The notes under the pieces are model-generated. The model was not told the origin of the DNA and did not search any database. It saw nothing but the letters and a program-made list of their open reading frames with translations. A stretch of 47,042 nucleotides of DNA. Source: an uncultured Alistipes sp. (GTDB taxonomy: Bacteria; Bacteroidota; Bacteroidia; Bacteroidales; Rikenellaceae). Below are positions 18,506 through 26,871 of the stretch, in pieces (positions within the stretch are counted from its first letter, which is position 1; every line of letters starts with the position of its first letter). A program made the position numbers and the translations under genes. The stretch covers positions 69,534-116,575 of the forward strand of contig CALVCS010000012.1 in NCBI GenBank assembly GCA_944326035.1, read 5' to 3'.

Positions 18506-19474
18506 TCAGTCGACGAGCGGGAAATCGATGGTTTCGTTGGTCTCGTTCCAGTCGTCGTAGGTAAAGTCGCCTGGATTGCCATCCGGCAGAATCGTCCCGA
18601 CGTTGATGTTGAGGGTCAAGCGGGTATTGGGCGACAAGGCCGATTTCAGATTTTCCTGCAATTTATATTCGGTACCGTCCTTCAAGGTGATCAACAGCTG
18701 CAAGGGCGGGGTGTCGGCCGAGGGGAAAAGCATGACGGTGGCGTTCTGATAGGTCAAGCCGTCGTCGGAACGCGACAATTCGAATTGAACGGTTTTGGTC
18801 ATATTTTCCGCTTCCGCCGTGTAGAAGTTGATCTTTTCGGCGATGTTGCCGATGTTGACTTTCATGCTGGTAATGTCCTGGGTGAAGGCCGTGCCATCGG
18901 TTTGGTGGATAATGACCTTGAGGGCGGAGCCGACGCGGGAGAGGGAGGTTTGCAGGGCATCCGTGCCGATGTGGGCAGGTTTGACGGCGTAGACCAGATC
19001 ATAGGTCGGAGAATAGAGGTTGTTGCCCAGGGAACGCAGACTGAAATAGAGCTGAGCGAGATTGGCGCCTTCGGTCAGGGCTGGGGTGACGATTTGCGGG
19101 GCATTGTGGATTGGTTCGTCGTATTTGGGCGTCCCCCAATAGACCATGTTGTAATCGCCGACAGGCAGATGCAGCTCGCGATTGTAGGAGCCTGACACAT
19201 CGCCGTCCACAATCATGTAAAATCCGTTGAACACACCGCGTTTCCCGTTGACGTAATTGCCGTAGTAGATGGACGATTCGCTCTGACAGGGATATATCTC
19301 CAGGGCTCCGGTAAAGGGTTGTTGGGAGAGCGGTTCGGCTAAACGTACCAGGACGGCGGGTTGAACCAGTTCGCTTGCTGGAAGTTGATTTTCTTCGCTG
19401 TCGGAGTCGTTGTCTTTGCAGCAGGAGACAGCGAAAAACAGAAGCCCGAAGGCGAGAAGGGTATATTTTTTCAT
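18506..19474 (-). CDS. Fimbrillin-like lipoprotein (FimB/Mfa2-like family)
   Basis: A 322-residue lipoprotein: signal peptide with lipobox FAVSC (Cys18), followed by an acidic spacer (CKDNDSDSEENQ), so it is probably surface exposed. The body has the pattern of the two-beta-sandwich fimbrial anchor/minor-subunit families of Bacteroidales: a first sandwich with GFYMIVDGDVSGSYNRELHL and LPVGDYNMVYWG, then a second with SRVGSALKVIIHQTDG and LTLNINVGTI. Length fits a FimB/Mfa2 anchor (about 300-330). No FimA/Mfa1 major subunit is adjacent, so it may be a lone accessory tip or anchor. A remarkable G-rich phased repeat lies about 170 bp upstream on its coding strand. The family assignment is by eye. 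Confidence 0.65.
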   Translation of the reverse strand: MKKYTLLAFGLLFFAVSCCKDNDSDSEENQLPASELVQPAVLVRLAEPLSQQPFTGALEIYPCQSESSIYYGNYVNGKRGVFNGFYMIVDGDVSGSYNRELHLPVGDYNMVYWGTPKYDEPIHNAPQIVTPALTEGANLAQLYFSLRSLGNNLYSPTYDLVYAVKPAHIGTDALQTSLSRVGSALKVIIHQTDGTAFTQDITSMKVNIGNIAEKINFYTAEAENMTKTVQFELSRSDDGLTYQNATVMLFPSADTPPLQLLITLKDGTEYKLQENLKSALSPNTRLTLNINVGTILPDGNPGDFTYDDWNETNETIDFPLVD

Positions 19475-19790
19475 AGGTGTAAGGATTGATTCTCACCCAG
19501 AAAAAGCAATTATCATGCCGTCGAGGGTAGGAAGTGTCGGAAAGGTGATCGGCCGAGAGCTGGAAGAGGTAGAAGAGAGGGAGGGTGAAGGGCTGGAAAG
19601 GGTCGACAGTAGCAGGTCATAAGAGGGGATGCCGGAGAGCGCGCGCCCCAAAGAGCCCCCAAAGAGCCCCCAAAGACCCCCCAAAGACCCCCCAAAGACC
19701 CAAAAGCACCGTAAAGCACCCCAAAGAACCATCGGCAATCGGCAAGGAGTCCGGGAAAGAGCGGTTTTTGGAACCATATCCTCACAAAAA
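19475..19790. other. Upstream region of the fimbrillin-like gene
   Basis: A 316-bp gene-free region that must hold the fimbrillin-like promoter, since a terminator closes the previous minus-strand gene at 19784-19817. No exact TAnnTTTG box is seen close to the start. The striking content is the phased repeat at 19644-19730. Confidence 0.5.
19644..19730 (-). repeat. Helically phased 10-11 bp tandem repeat with G-quadruplex potential
   Basis: Eight CAAAG-type units start at 19650, 19661, 19672, 19683, 19694, 19703, 19713 and 19723, a period of 11 then 10 bp. On the minus strand they read TCTTTG separated by G-runs. Six consecutive G-runs (4, 5, 5, 6, 6 and 3 G) are separated by 5-6 nt loops, which fits the G3+N1-7 quadruplex rule. 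The array ends about 170 bp before the fimbrillin-like ATG on that gene's coding strand. Confidence 0.85.
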
Positions 19791-19817
19791 AAGCCTCCCG
19801 TCTTTGTGGGGAGGCTT
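19784..19817 (-). terminator. Intrinsic terminator of the Cys-rich membrane protein gene
   Basis: On the minus strand AAGCCTCCC pairs with GGGAGGCTT (19791-19799 and 19809-19817), followed by seven T residues. It lies about 28 bp past the stop codon at 19845. Confidence 0.85.
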
Positions 19818-19844
19818 GATAATAGGATAGGGAGATCCAAAAGG

Positions 19845-20123
19845 TTATTTGCGGCTTTCCGGATGGTCGCAGACACTGGTCAGGCAACTTCCGCAGTTGC
19901 CGACACAATCGGTCAGGGGAAGGGCGGTTTCGCCTTTCAGGGCTGCTTCTTCGTTGCGGAATTGTTGGGAGGCGCAACCGATACCCCGTTCCTGCATGTG
20001 GGGATTGGTTCCGATTTCGGAATCCATGTAGTGTCCTTTGAACAGAATCGTCAACGAGAAGGCGAGGACGAAAAAGCCGACAACGCCGATGGCGACTAAG
20101 AAAATCAATAATCCACTTGACAT
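19845..20123 (-). CDS. Small Cys-rich membrane protein of unknown function
   Basis: The start MSSGLLIFLV at 20123 gives 92 residues; an ATG further upstream would add a leader before the membrane segment. One N-terminal transmembrane helix (about 3-28) is followed by a soluble tail with GIGCASQ and a C-terminal cluster CVGNCGSCLTSVC (five Cys in all). The spacing CX3CX2CX4C could bind a metal or an Fe-S cluster. It vaguely recalls small Cys-containing maturation factors such as NqrM, but the match is too weak to name. It is single, with its own terminator and a promoter back to back with that of trkA. Confidence 0.75.
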   Translation of the reverse strand: MSSGLLIFLVAIGVVGFFVLAFSLTILFKGHYMDSEIGTNPHMQERGIGCASQQFRNEEAALKGETALPLTDCVGNCGSCLTSVCDHPESRK

Positions 20124-20167
20124 GTTCTTCGGGATAAAGTTTCGAAATACATGATGCAAAATCCGTA

Positions 20168-20175
20168 CAAAGTTA
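20168..20175 (-). promoter_or_regulatory. -7 box for the Cys-rich membrane protein gene
   Basis: The minus strand reads TAACTTTG, an exact TAnnTTTG match, 45 bp before the ATG at 20123. TTG at 20193-20195 (minus) is a possible -33 element with a short 17-bp spacer. It directly abuts the opposite box at 20176. Confidence 0.5.
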
Positions 20176-20183
20176 TAAATTTG
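20176..20183 (+). promoter_or_regulatory. -7 box for trkA
   Basis: TAAATTTG is an exact TAnnTTTG match, about 113 bp before the trkA ATG. No clear -33 element is seen. It touches the divergent box at 20168-20175, so both cannot be occupied at the same time. Confidence 0.4.
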
Positions 20184-20296
20184 TAAGGTTATCAAGGGAA
20201 AAAACCATTACTTTTTCGATTTTGAGGCCAGGGATGTGCGGGATGCGATCCGGCGAACCCGGCCCGTCAAGGTAAATCACGGCAAAATAACACGCC

Positions 20297-21637
20297 ATGA
20301 AGATCATTATTTCGGGGGTGGGCGAAGTCGGCAGCCACCTGGCTAAAATGCTCAGTAACGAGTATCACGATACGACGGTCATCGACGACAATCCGAAACG
20401 ACTGGAAGAGGTCTCTTCGGTCGCCGATGTGATTACGGTGGAGGGCGATTGCACGACGTTTGCGGTCTTGAAAAAGGCCGGCGTACGGAAGGCCGACCTG
20501 TTTATCGCCGTACGTCCCGAAGAGTCGACCAATATCATTTCGGCTGTGTTGGCCAAGCAGTTGGGGGCTCGAAAGGCCATCGCACGAATCGACAACAACG
20601 AATACCTCGAACCCAATAACAAGGAGATGTTCATCAACATGGGAATCGACTATCTGTTCTATCCGGAAAAGGTGGCGGCCAATGAGGTGATCAATCTGCT
20701 GGGGCATACCAGTACTACGGAGTATGTCGATTTTTCGGGGGGTAAGTTGTCGTTGGTGGTCTTCAAGCTCGATTCGTCGGCGTCGCTCATCGACCACAGT
20801 CTGCTGGATGTGACCAGCGATCGCGAACATCTCCCCTATCGGACGGTGGCCATCTCCCGTAACGGACATACGATCATTCCGCGTGGCAACGATACGTTCA
20901 AAGAGGGGGATACCATCTATGTGATCACCGACCAGGAGTCGATCAAAGAGGTGATGGCCTATTCGGGTAAAGCCAACATCGATGTCAATAACATGATGAT
21001 TCTGGGAGGAAGCCGTATCGGGGTTCAGATTGCCAACGAGTTGCAGAACGAGGTGAATATCAAGCTGGTGGAATACAATCCCGAGAAGGCGTATAAATTG
21101 GCCGAGTCGCTGGAGTCGACTTTGATTATCAGCGAGGACGGTCGGAACATCGAGTCGATGATCGAAGAGGGCATGAGCAACATGGATGCCTTTGTGGCTG
21201 TGACCGGTCGGGCGGAGACCAACATCTTGGCCGCTTTGTTGGCCAAGCGTTTGGGGGTGAAGAAGGTGATTGCCGAGGTGGAAAACCTCAATTACATCAG
21301 TCTGGCCGAGAGCATGGGGATCGATACGATCATCAACAAAAAACTGGTGACGGCCAGCAATATTTTCCGTTTTACGATGAATACCGACGTGCAGGCGATC
21401 AAATACCTGACGGGCTCGGAAGCCGAGGTACTGGAGTTTATCGTCAAACCCAATTCGCCGGCGACTAAAAATAAGATACGGGATCTGGAGTTTCCGCGGG
21501 ATGCCATCATCGGGGGGATCGTGCGCGGGGACAAGACCTTTATCGCGGTAGGAAACACCGAGATCAATGCGTATGATCGGGTGGTGGTGTTTGCCTTGCC
21601 GTCCGCTATCGCACGTATCGGGAAATTTTTCGGATAG
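20297..21637 (+). CDS. trkA: Trk potassium uptake regulatory subunit TrkA
   Basis: A 446-residue cytoplasmic NAD-binding regulator of the TrkH/TrkG potassium channel. It has two RCK repeats, each with a RCK_N Rossmann domain and a RCK_C domain. The first starts with ISGVGEVGSHLAKML (GxGxxG), with the Asp at the end of the second strand (VIDDNPKRLE). The second starts with ILGGSRIGVQIANEL (about 233). The full length equals the canonical duplicated TrkA. The membrane partner trkH is not next to it; a GH3-type enzyme follows 64 bp later on the same strand. The ATG at 20297 gives the exact N-terminus expected (MKIIISGVG). Confidence 0.96.
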   Translation: MKIIISGVGEVGSHLAKMLSNEYHDTTVIDDNPKRLEEVSSVADVITVEGDCTTFAVLKKAGVRKADLFIAVRPEESTNIISAVLAKQLGARKAIARIDNNEYLEPNNKEMFINMGIDYLFYPEKVAANEVINLLGHTSTTEYVDFSGGKLSLVVFKLDSSASLIDHSLLDVTSDREHLPYRTVAISRNGHTIIPRGNDTFKEGDTIYVITDQESIKEVMAYSGKANIDVNNMMILGGSRIGVQIANELQNEVNIKLVEYNPEKAYKLAESLESTLIISEDGRNIESMIEEGMSNMDAFVAVTGRAETNILAALLAKRLGVKKVIAEVENLNYISLAESMGIDTIINKKLVTASNIFRFTMNTDVQAIKYLTGSEAEVLEFIVKPNSPATKNKIRDLEFPRDAIIGGIVRGDKTFIAVGNTEINAYDRVVVFALPSAIARIGKFFG

Positions 21638-21701
21638 AAAGGGCGTTCGGGAGGAGAGCCACGAGGGGAGGGCGACCGAACGATTTTTAGGCAGTTGATT
21701 T

Positions 21702-23228
21702 ATGGTTTGGACTACACGACTTGTCAATCTGTTTTTGACGCATCGACGCAAGGCGATCGACTTTTTCATGCGACATCCACAGGAGGTGCAGCAACAGCAG
21801 CTCGAACAGCTGTTGAGGCAGGCGCAGCAGACCGCTTTCGGTCTGGAGTATGGGTTCGGCACAATCCGGCAATACGATCAGTTTGTGTCGCGGGTGCCGG
21901 TGAATGACTACGATCGGTTCGAATCGTTGATCGCCCGCTCCCGGGCGGGGCAGCGCAATGTGACCTGGCCGGGCGAGATCGCCTGGTTTGCCAAATCGTC
22001 CGGCACGACGGGCTCGAAAAGCAAATTCATTCCGGTGACCACCGAAGGGTTGCAGCGTTGTCACTTGCAGGGTCCGCGGGATGTGATTGCGTTGTATCTG
22101 TCGCTGTATCCCCAGAGTCGGCTCTTTTCGGGCAAAACCCTGACGTTGGGCGGCAGCCATCGTTTGGAAAGTACCGGAGGACATGCCCAGGAGGGCGATT
22201 TGTCGGCGATTCTGATTGAAAATACGCCGTGGTGGGCCGATTGGCGACGGGCTCCGCGGACCGCTACGGCCCTGATTCCCGATTTTGAACAAAAGGTGCA
22301 GGCCATATGCCGGGAAACGGTGCATCAGCGGATTACGGCTTTTGCGGGGGTGCCCTCGTGGAATATGGTGATGTTGAATAAAGTGCTGGAGTATACCGGC
22401 AAAGAAAATATCCTGGAGGTGTGGCCCCACATGGAGCTCTTCATGCATGGGGGCATGAACTTCAAACCCTATCGCGAACAGTATCGTCGTCTCTTTCCCT
22501 CGGATTCGATGCGCTACATGGAGACATATAACGCTTCCGAGGGGTTTTTTGCCATCCAGAACGAGCCCGATCGGGACGATATGTTGTTGATGCTCGATTA
22601 CGGGGTCTATTATGAGTTTTTGCCGATGCAGTCGCTGCACGATCCTTCGCAGGCGGTTCCCCTGGAAGGGGTGAAAACCGGCGTAAATTATGCCCTGATT
22701 ATCTCGACCTGCAATGGTTTGTGGCGCTACCTGATCGGCGATACGGTGGAATTTACCAGCCTGTCTCCGTATAAAATCCGTATTACGGGGCGCACCAAAC
22801 ACTTCATCAACGCTTTCGGGGAGGAGGTAATTGTCGACAATGCCGAGACCGCCCTCAAGGCAGCTTGCGATGCGACGGGGGCCCAAATCAGCGACTATAC
22901 CGCCGGCCCGATCTATATGCACGACAAGACCAAGGGGTCGCATCAGTGGTTGGTGGAGTTCAGCCGCCGGCCCGACGATCTGGAGCGTTTCACCGATCTG
23001 CTGGACGAGGCGTTGCAACGGGTCAATTCCGACTACGAGGCCAAACGGTTTAAAGATACGACGTTATTGCGTCCCACGCTGACGGTTTTGCCGGAGGGGA
23101 CGTTCTATCGTTGGATGAAGAGCCGCGGGAAGGCCGGAGGGCAGAATAAGGTGCCGCGTTTGTGCAATGACCGTACCTATATCGACCAGTTATTGGCGCT
23201 GAAAGAGGCCTCGAAGTCATCGCTATAA
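21702..23228 (+). CDS. GH3-family acyl-adenylating / acyl-acid amido synthetase-like protein
   Basis: A 508-residue protein of the GH3 (auxin-responsive) family in the ANL adenylate-forming superfamily. It shows the ATP motif KSSGTTGSKSKFIPVT (about 100-115), the second motif region YNASEGFFAIQN (about 275) and the hinge segment GDTVEFTSLSPYKIRITGRTKHFINAFGEEV (anchors). In plants these enzymes adenylate carboxylic acids and join them to amino acids. The substrate and role of the bacterial members in Bacteroidota are not established. The product is probably cytoplasmic, as there is no signal peptide. It lies 64 bp after trkA and may be co-transcribed. Confidence 0.9.
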   Translation: MVWTTRLVNLFLTHRRKAIDFFMRHPQEVQQQQLEQLLRQAQQTAFGLEYGFGTIRQYDQFVSRVPVNDYDRFESLIARSRAGQRNVTWPGEIAWFAKSSGTTGSKSKFIPVTTEGLQRCHLQGPRDVIALYLSLYPQSRLFSGKTLTLGGSHRLESTGGHAQEGDLSAILIENTPWWADWRRAPRTATALIPDFEQKVQAICRETVHQRITAFAGVPSWNMVMLNKVLEYTGKENILEVWPHMELFMHGGMNFKPYREQYRRLFPSDSMRYMETYNASEGFFAIQNEPDRDDMLLMLDYGVYYEFLPMQSLHDPSQAVPLEGVKTGVNYALIISTCNGLWRYLIGDTVEFTSLSPYKIRITGRTKHFINAFGEEVIVDNAETALKAACDATGAQISDYTAGPIYMHDKTKGSHQWLVEFSRRPDDLERFTDLLDEALQRVNSDYEAKRFKDTTLLRPTLTVLPEGTFYRWMKSRGKAGGQNKVPRLCNDRTYIDQLLALKEASKSSL

Positions 23229-23430
23229 GGGCTTTTGAGTCCTTGAGTGGTACGGATGACATGTGGAGGAGCGGTTTCTTCTTGCTGGGAGAAAGAGCCC
23301 AGACAAGGTTACGGAGCAACAAGCAGGAACGAAGCAGGAACCGAACGCGGACAGGGTAGAGATCGTAGAGAGGGGAGATCGGGGTCCTCAGGGATCGGGT
23401 CGCCGCAGGGGTTTATAACAGCGAGTAGTT

Positions 23431-24597
23431 ATGTCGAAATTAAAATCCATATTGATTTTGGGACCGGCTCATCCTTTTCGGGGAGGATTGTCGGGTTTTA
23501 ATCATACTTTGGCGCGGACGTTTCGGGCGATGGGCTTCGATTGTCGGCTGTTCACCTTTACGACCCAATATCCCCGCTTGTTGTTTCCCGGCAGCAGTCA
23601 GTTGACCGATGAACCGGCTCCGCAAGATCTCTCAATCTCGCGGGAGTTGAGCAGCATCAATCCCTGGAGTTGGTGGCGTACGGGCCGACGGATCAAACGC
23701 TTGAAACCCGATCTGTTGATCATTCGTTACTGGATTCCGGCGATGGCCCCCGCTTTCGGTACGGTGGCTCGGATCGCTCGACGGGCCGGCGTGCGAACCA
23801 TCGCGCTGCTCGATAACGTGATTCCGCACGAAAAGCGGCCGATGGACACCGTTCTGACCCGTTACTTCATCGATTCGATGGAGGGCTTTATTTATATGTC
23901 GGAACAGGTGTATCGGGATCTGCGGCAGTTTACGGCCGATAAACCGGCGCTGTTTTCGCCACATCCCATGTTCACCCAATACGGTGAAGCGATGCCTCGC
24001 GAGGAGGCTTGTGCTCGCTTGGGCCTCGATCCGACCCTCCATTACACCCTCTTTTTCGGCTATATTCGGGATTATAAGGGGCTCGATCTGCTCTATGAAG
24101 CCTGGGCCCGGCTGAAAAAGGCGGGTTGGCTGAACCATCGGCATCGGTTGTTGGTGGCGGGGGAGTATTACGGCGGTCGGGAACGGTATGAACGGCTGTT
24201 GCAAGAGCTGGATCTGCAACAAGAGGTGATTTTGTTCGATCGGTTTATTCCCGAAGGGGAGGTCCGATGGTTCTTTTCGGCGGCCGATCTGGTCTGTCAG
24301 CCCTATCGCTCGGCAACCCAGAGTGGGGTCACTCAAGTCGCTTACTGGTTCGATGTCCCGATGGTGGTAACCGATGTGGGCGGCTTGCGGGAGATCGTTC
24401 CGGACGGTGAAGTGGGTTATGTGACCGCCCCTGAATCCGAAGCGATTGCGGCCGCGATCCGGCGTTTTTACGATGAACAGAAAGCAGAACCGTTTCGGAC
24501 ACAAATTCTGCGCTACCGGGAACGTTTCACCTGGGAGAAAATGGCGCAGAATTTCGAGGCGCTGTACGATCGGCTGGGGGACACGTCGCGGGGTTGA
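23431..24597 (+). CDS. GT4-type glycosyltransferase
   Basis: A 388-residue GT-B fold glycosyltransferase. The N-terminal domain opens with LILGPAHPFRGGLSGFNHTLARTF, the Gly-rich acceptor-side loop. The C-terminal half carries TLFFGYIRDYKGLDLLYEAW (nucleotide-sugar domain), then FDRFIPEGEVRWFFSAADL, the acidic/Gly motif PYRSATQSGVTQVAYWFDVP and VVTDVGGLREIVPDGEVGYV (short anchors). Members transfer sugars from NDP-sugars to glycolipids, polysaccharides or proteins; the donor cannot be read off. There is no signal peptide. It is not in an obvious polysaccharide cluster. A TTG overlapping its stop codon is the likely -33 element of the next gene. Confidence 0.92.
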   Translation: MSKLKSILILGPAHPFRGGLSGFNHTLARTFRAMGFDCRLFTFTTQYPRLLFPGSSQLTDEPAPQDLSISRELSSINPWSWWRTGRRIKRLKPDLLIIRYWIPAMAPAFGTVARIARRAGVRTIALLDNVIPHEKRPMDTVLTRYFIDSMEGFIYMSEQVYRDLRQFTADKPALFSPHPMFTQYGEAMPREEACARLGLDPTLHYTLFFGYIRDYKGLDLLYEAWARLKKAGWLNHRHRLLVAGEYYGGRERYERLLQELDLQQEVILFDRFIPEGEVRWFFSAADLVCQPYRSATQSGVTQVAYWFDVPMVVTDVGGLREIVPDGEVGYVTAPESEAIAAAIRRFYDEQKAEPFRTQILRYRERFTWEKMAQNFEALYDRLGDTSRG

Positions 24598-24624
24598 TTT
24601 TCCGGGCGAAAAGCCGTAACTTTG
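24594..24624 (+). promoter_or_regulatory. Promoter of the deoxynucleoside kinase gene
   Basis: TTG (24594-24596) lies 20 bp upstream of TAACTTTG (24617-24624), an exact TAnnTTTG box. This is the best two-part Bacteroidota promoter I see in the window. Expected transcription starts near 24631, about 55 nt before the ATG. Confidence 0.6.
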
Positions 24625-24685
24625 TAAGAACTCCCTCCCCGGCGTCGGGGTGTGGAGCGGAAACGATGTTCAAAAACGAAAGGTC

Positions 24686-25285
24686 ATGTATATCGCTATT
24701 GCCGGAAATATCGGGTCGGGGAAGACCTCGTTGACAGAAATTTTGGCCCGCCGTACGGGGGCGAAGGCCTATTACGAAGATAGCGATAATCCTTATATCG
24801 GCGATTTTTACGAAGATATGAATCGCTGGTCGTTTAATCTGCAGATCTATTTTCTGGGACAACGGATTCGCGAGGCGGCTTCTATTCTGGCCGAAGGCGA
24901 GGATTTGATTCAGGACCGTACGATTTACGAAGATGCCTATATCTTTGCCGATAATCTGCATCAGAGTGGGTTGATGTCGACCCGCGATTTCGACACCTAT
25001 ATGAAGATTTTCAATCTCGCGACTCATCTGATCCGGACTCCGGATCTGTTGGTGTATTTGCGGGCGAGTGTGCCGACCCTTATCCACCAGATACGTAAGC
25101 GGGGCAGGGCGTACGAAATGAATATCATGGAGGAGTATCTGCAACGACTCAACCTCAAGTACGAACAGTGGATCAAGGAGATCTATCCGGGGCCGGTGGA
25201 GATCATCGATGTGGATACGACCGATTTTATCGAACATCCGGAGCTGCTCGATCCGTTGGTGGAACGCATCCGAGCCTTGAAATAG
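24686..25285 (+). CDS. Deoxynucleoside kinase
   Basis: The start MYIAIAGNIGSGKTSL (24686) gives 199 residues. It has the P-loop GNIGSGKT (7-14), the substrate-site EDSDNPYIGDFYEDMNRW (anchor), the ERS/DRS-like motif QDRTIYEDAYIF that holds the catalytic/phosphate-binding residues, and the lid region RKRGRAYE (Arg-rich). These are the marks of the dNK/dGK/dCK family, which salvages deoxynucleosides by 5'-phosphorylation. The exact base preference cannot be assigned. It is cytoplasmic. A two-part promoter precedes it. Bacteroidota commonly carry this in place of, or beside, thymidine kinase. Confidence 0.93.
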   Translation: MYIAIAGNIGSGKTSLTEILARRTGAKAYYEDSDNPYIGDFYEDMNRWSFNLQIYFLGQRIREAASILAEGEDLIQDRTIYEDAYIFADNLHQSGLMSTRDFDTYMKIFNLATHLIRTPDLLVYLRASVPTLIHQIRKRGRAYEMNIMEEYLQRLNLKYEQWIKEIYPGPVEIIDVDTTDFIEHPELLDPLVERIRALK

Positions 25286-25427
25286 GGCCCCAGAGGGAGA
25301 CACCTACGGATCGTTGTTGACCGGGGAGTGCTCTGGGTGCGAGGGAAGAGTGTGAGGTTGGTCTGTGATTGTAACGTTACATGTACGCCGGTTCCGTGAG
25401 GGGTCGGCGTTATCAGAAAATTGTTGT

Positions 25428-26792
25428 ATGTCCGAATATCCGTTACCCGACGCTTTTCGCCGCTCGTGTGAAGAGCGGATGGGGGCTGTTGAGGCCGCTC
25501 GGTTATGGGCGGCGTTGGATACCCTGTCGCCGGTCAGTATCCGTTATAATCCCTATAAATCGACTCAGCCGACCGGGGGACGACAAGTCCCGTGGTCCCG
25601 GTATGGCTATTACCTGGAAGATCGACCGAGCTTTACGCTCGATCCGTTGTTTCATGGAGGGGCCTACTATGTGCAGGAGGCCTCCTCGATGTTTATCGAA
25701 CAGCTCTATCGTACGTTGTTTGCGGAGGCGGAGGCGCCTCGGGTTCTCGACTTGTGTGCAGCACCGGGCGGTAAGACGACCTTGTTGTCCTCGTTGGTGG
25801 GGGCGGATGGGTTGGTCGTGGCCAATGAGGTGATTCGGGCGCGGGCCCTGACGTTGGCCGACAATGTCCGCAAATGGGGGATCGGCAATGTGGTGGTCAC
25901 CAACAACGATCCGGCGCATCTGGGAGCCTATGAGCACTTTTTCGATCTGATTCTGGTGGATGCGCCCTGTTCGGGAGAGGGCATGTTTCGCAAAACGCCC
26001 GAGGCCCGCAACGAATGGAGTCCCGAGGCGGTGAAGTTGTGTGCGGCGCGCGATCGACGTATTTTGTCGGATGTGTGGGCGGCGTTACGACCCGGAGGCG
26101 TGTTGATTTTCAGTACCTGTACTTTCAATGAGGAGGAGAATGAGGGAACGGTGCGTTGGCTGATCGAGACCTATGGAGCCGAACCGGTTGAAGTGGTCTG
26201 TGATCCGGCCTGGGGGGTGGAATGTGGTCAGGTGGCCGAGGTGCCGACCTTCCGATTTTATCCGCACCGGGTGGAGGGCGAAGGCTTTTTTGCCGCTGCG
26301 CTGCGAAAAAGCGAGGGACGGTGTCGGGAACGGGTCCCGAAGCCCCGGAAAAGTCTCTTTACGGAGCCGAACAAAGCCGAACGGATGGAACTGGCCCGTT
26401 GGGTGGGCCAGCCCGATTGGATGCAGTTTGCGCGGGTGGGTGATTCATTTTATGCCTATTATCGGGCCGCTTTTCCGGCGGTTCGTCAACTGGCCGAGGG
26501 GTTGTCGGTCGTGGCTTCGGGGGTGTTGTGCGGAGGATTGTATGGCGGTAAATTGAAACCCGAACACCCGCTGGCTATGTTTCATGATTTGGCCGCCGGG
26601 GTGACGCCCCGGGCCGATCTGACGTTGGAGGAGGCGCTCGATTATCTCCGCAAAAAGGAGACAGATCCCTCGTTGTTGCAGGAAGGGATCAACTTGGTGA
26701 CCTATGAGGGTTTGCCGTTGGGATGGATCAAACGAATTGGGCGCCGTTGCAACAACCTCTATCCGATGGGGCTGCGCATTGCGCATTTATGA
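25428..26792 (+). CDS. RsmF/NOL1-NOP2-Sun family rRNA cytosine-C5 methyltransferase
   Basis: The start [10 protein letters not shown] (25428) gives 454 residues. The SAM-binding core shows [14 protein letters not shown] (motif I, about 105), then [12 protein letters not shown] with the catalytic PC motif (about 180) and the TCTF motif ([14 protein letters not shown], about 230) with the second catalytic Cys. The C-terminal part (about 300-454) ends with the RsmF-type PUA-like segment [18 protein letters not shown]. Length and the C-terminal domain favour RsmF/YebU (16S m5C1407) over RsmB. It stops 79 bp before the ruvB ATG, and a -7 box lies between, so ruvB may have its own promoter. Confidence 0.93.
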   Translation: MSEYPLPDAFRRSCEERMGAVEAARLWAALDTLSPVSIRYNPYKSTQPTGGRQVPWSRYGYYLEDRPSFTLDPLFHGGAYYVQEASSMFIEQLYRTLFAEAEAPRVLDLCAAPGGKTTLLSSLVGADGLVVANEVIRARALTLADNVRKWGIGNVVVTNNDPAHLGAYEHFFDLILVDAPCSGEGMFRKTPEARNEWSPEAVKLCAARDRRILSDVWAALRPGGVLIFSTCTFNEEENEGTVRWLIETYGAEPVEVVCDPAWGVECGQVAEVPTFRFYPHRVEGEGFFAAALRKSEGRCRERVPKPRKSLFTEPNKAERMELARWVGQPDWMQFARVGDSFYAYYRAAFPAVRQLAEGLSVVASGVLCGGLYGGKLKPEHPLAMFHDLAAGVTPRADLTLEEALDYLRKKETDPSLLQEGINLVTYEGLPLGWIKRIGRRCNNLYPMGLRIAHL

Positions 26793-26855
26793 TTCCGGAG
26801 GTCGACGTGCCGGGAAAAATTTGGAAGTCGCCGGGCGATCCTCGTCCAATCTTTT

Positions 26856-26863
26856 TATCTTTG
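26856..26863 (+). promoter_or_regulatory. -7 box for ruvB
   Basis: TATCTTTG matches TAnnTTTG exactly and ends 8 bp before the ruvB ATG, which implies a very short leader. No matching -33 element is seen at the right distance. Confidence 0.4.
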
Positions 26864-26871
26864 TAGGCGAT

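Noticed and set aside
19644..19730. CRISPR array
   Set aside because: Units are 10-11 bp with 5-6 bp spacers between G-runs, far too short for repeats and spacers, and there are no cas genes.
19629..20099. Pro/Lys-rich open frame over the tandem repeat
   Set aside because: The 11-bp period is not a multiple of three, so the repeat shifts frame each unit; the translation is low complexity.
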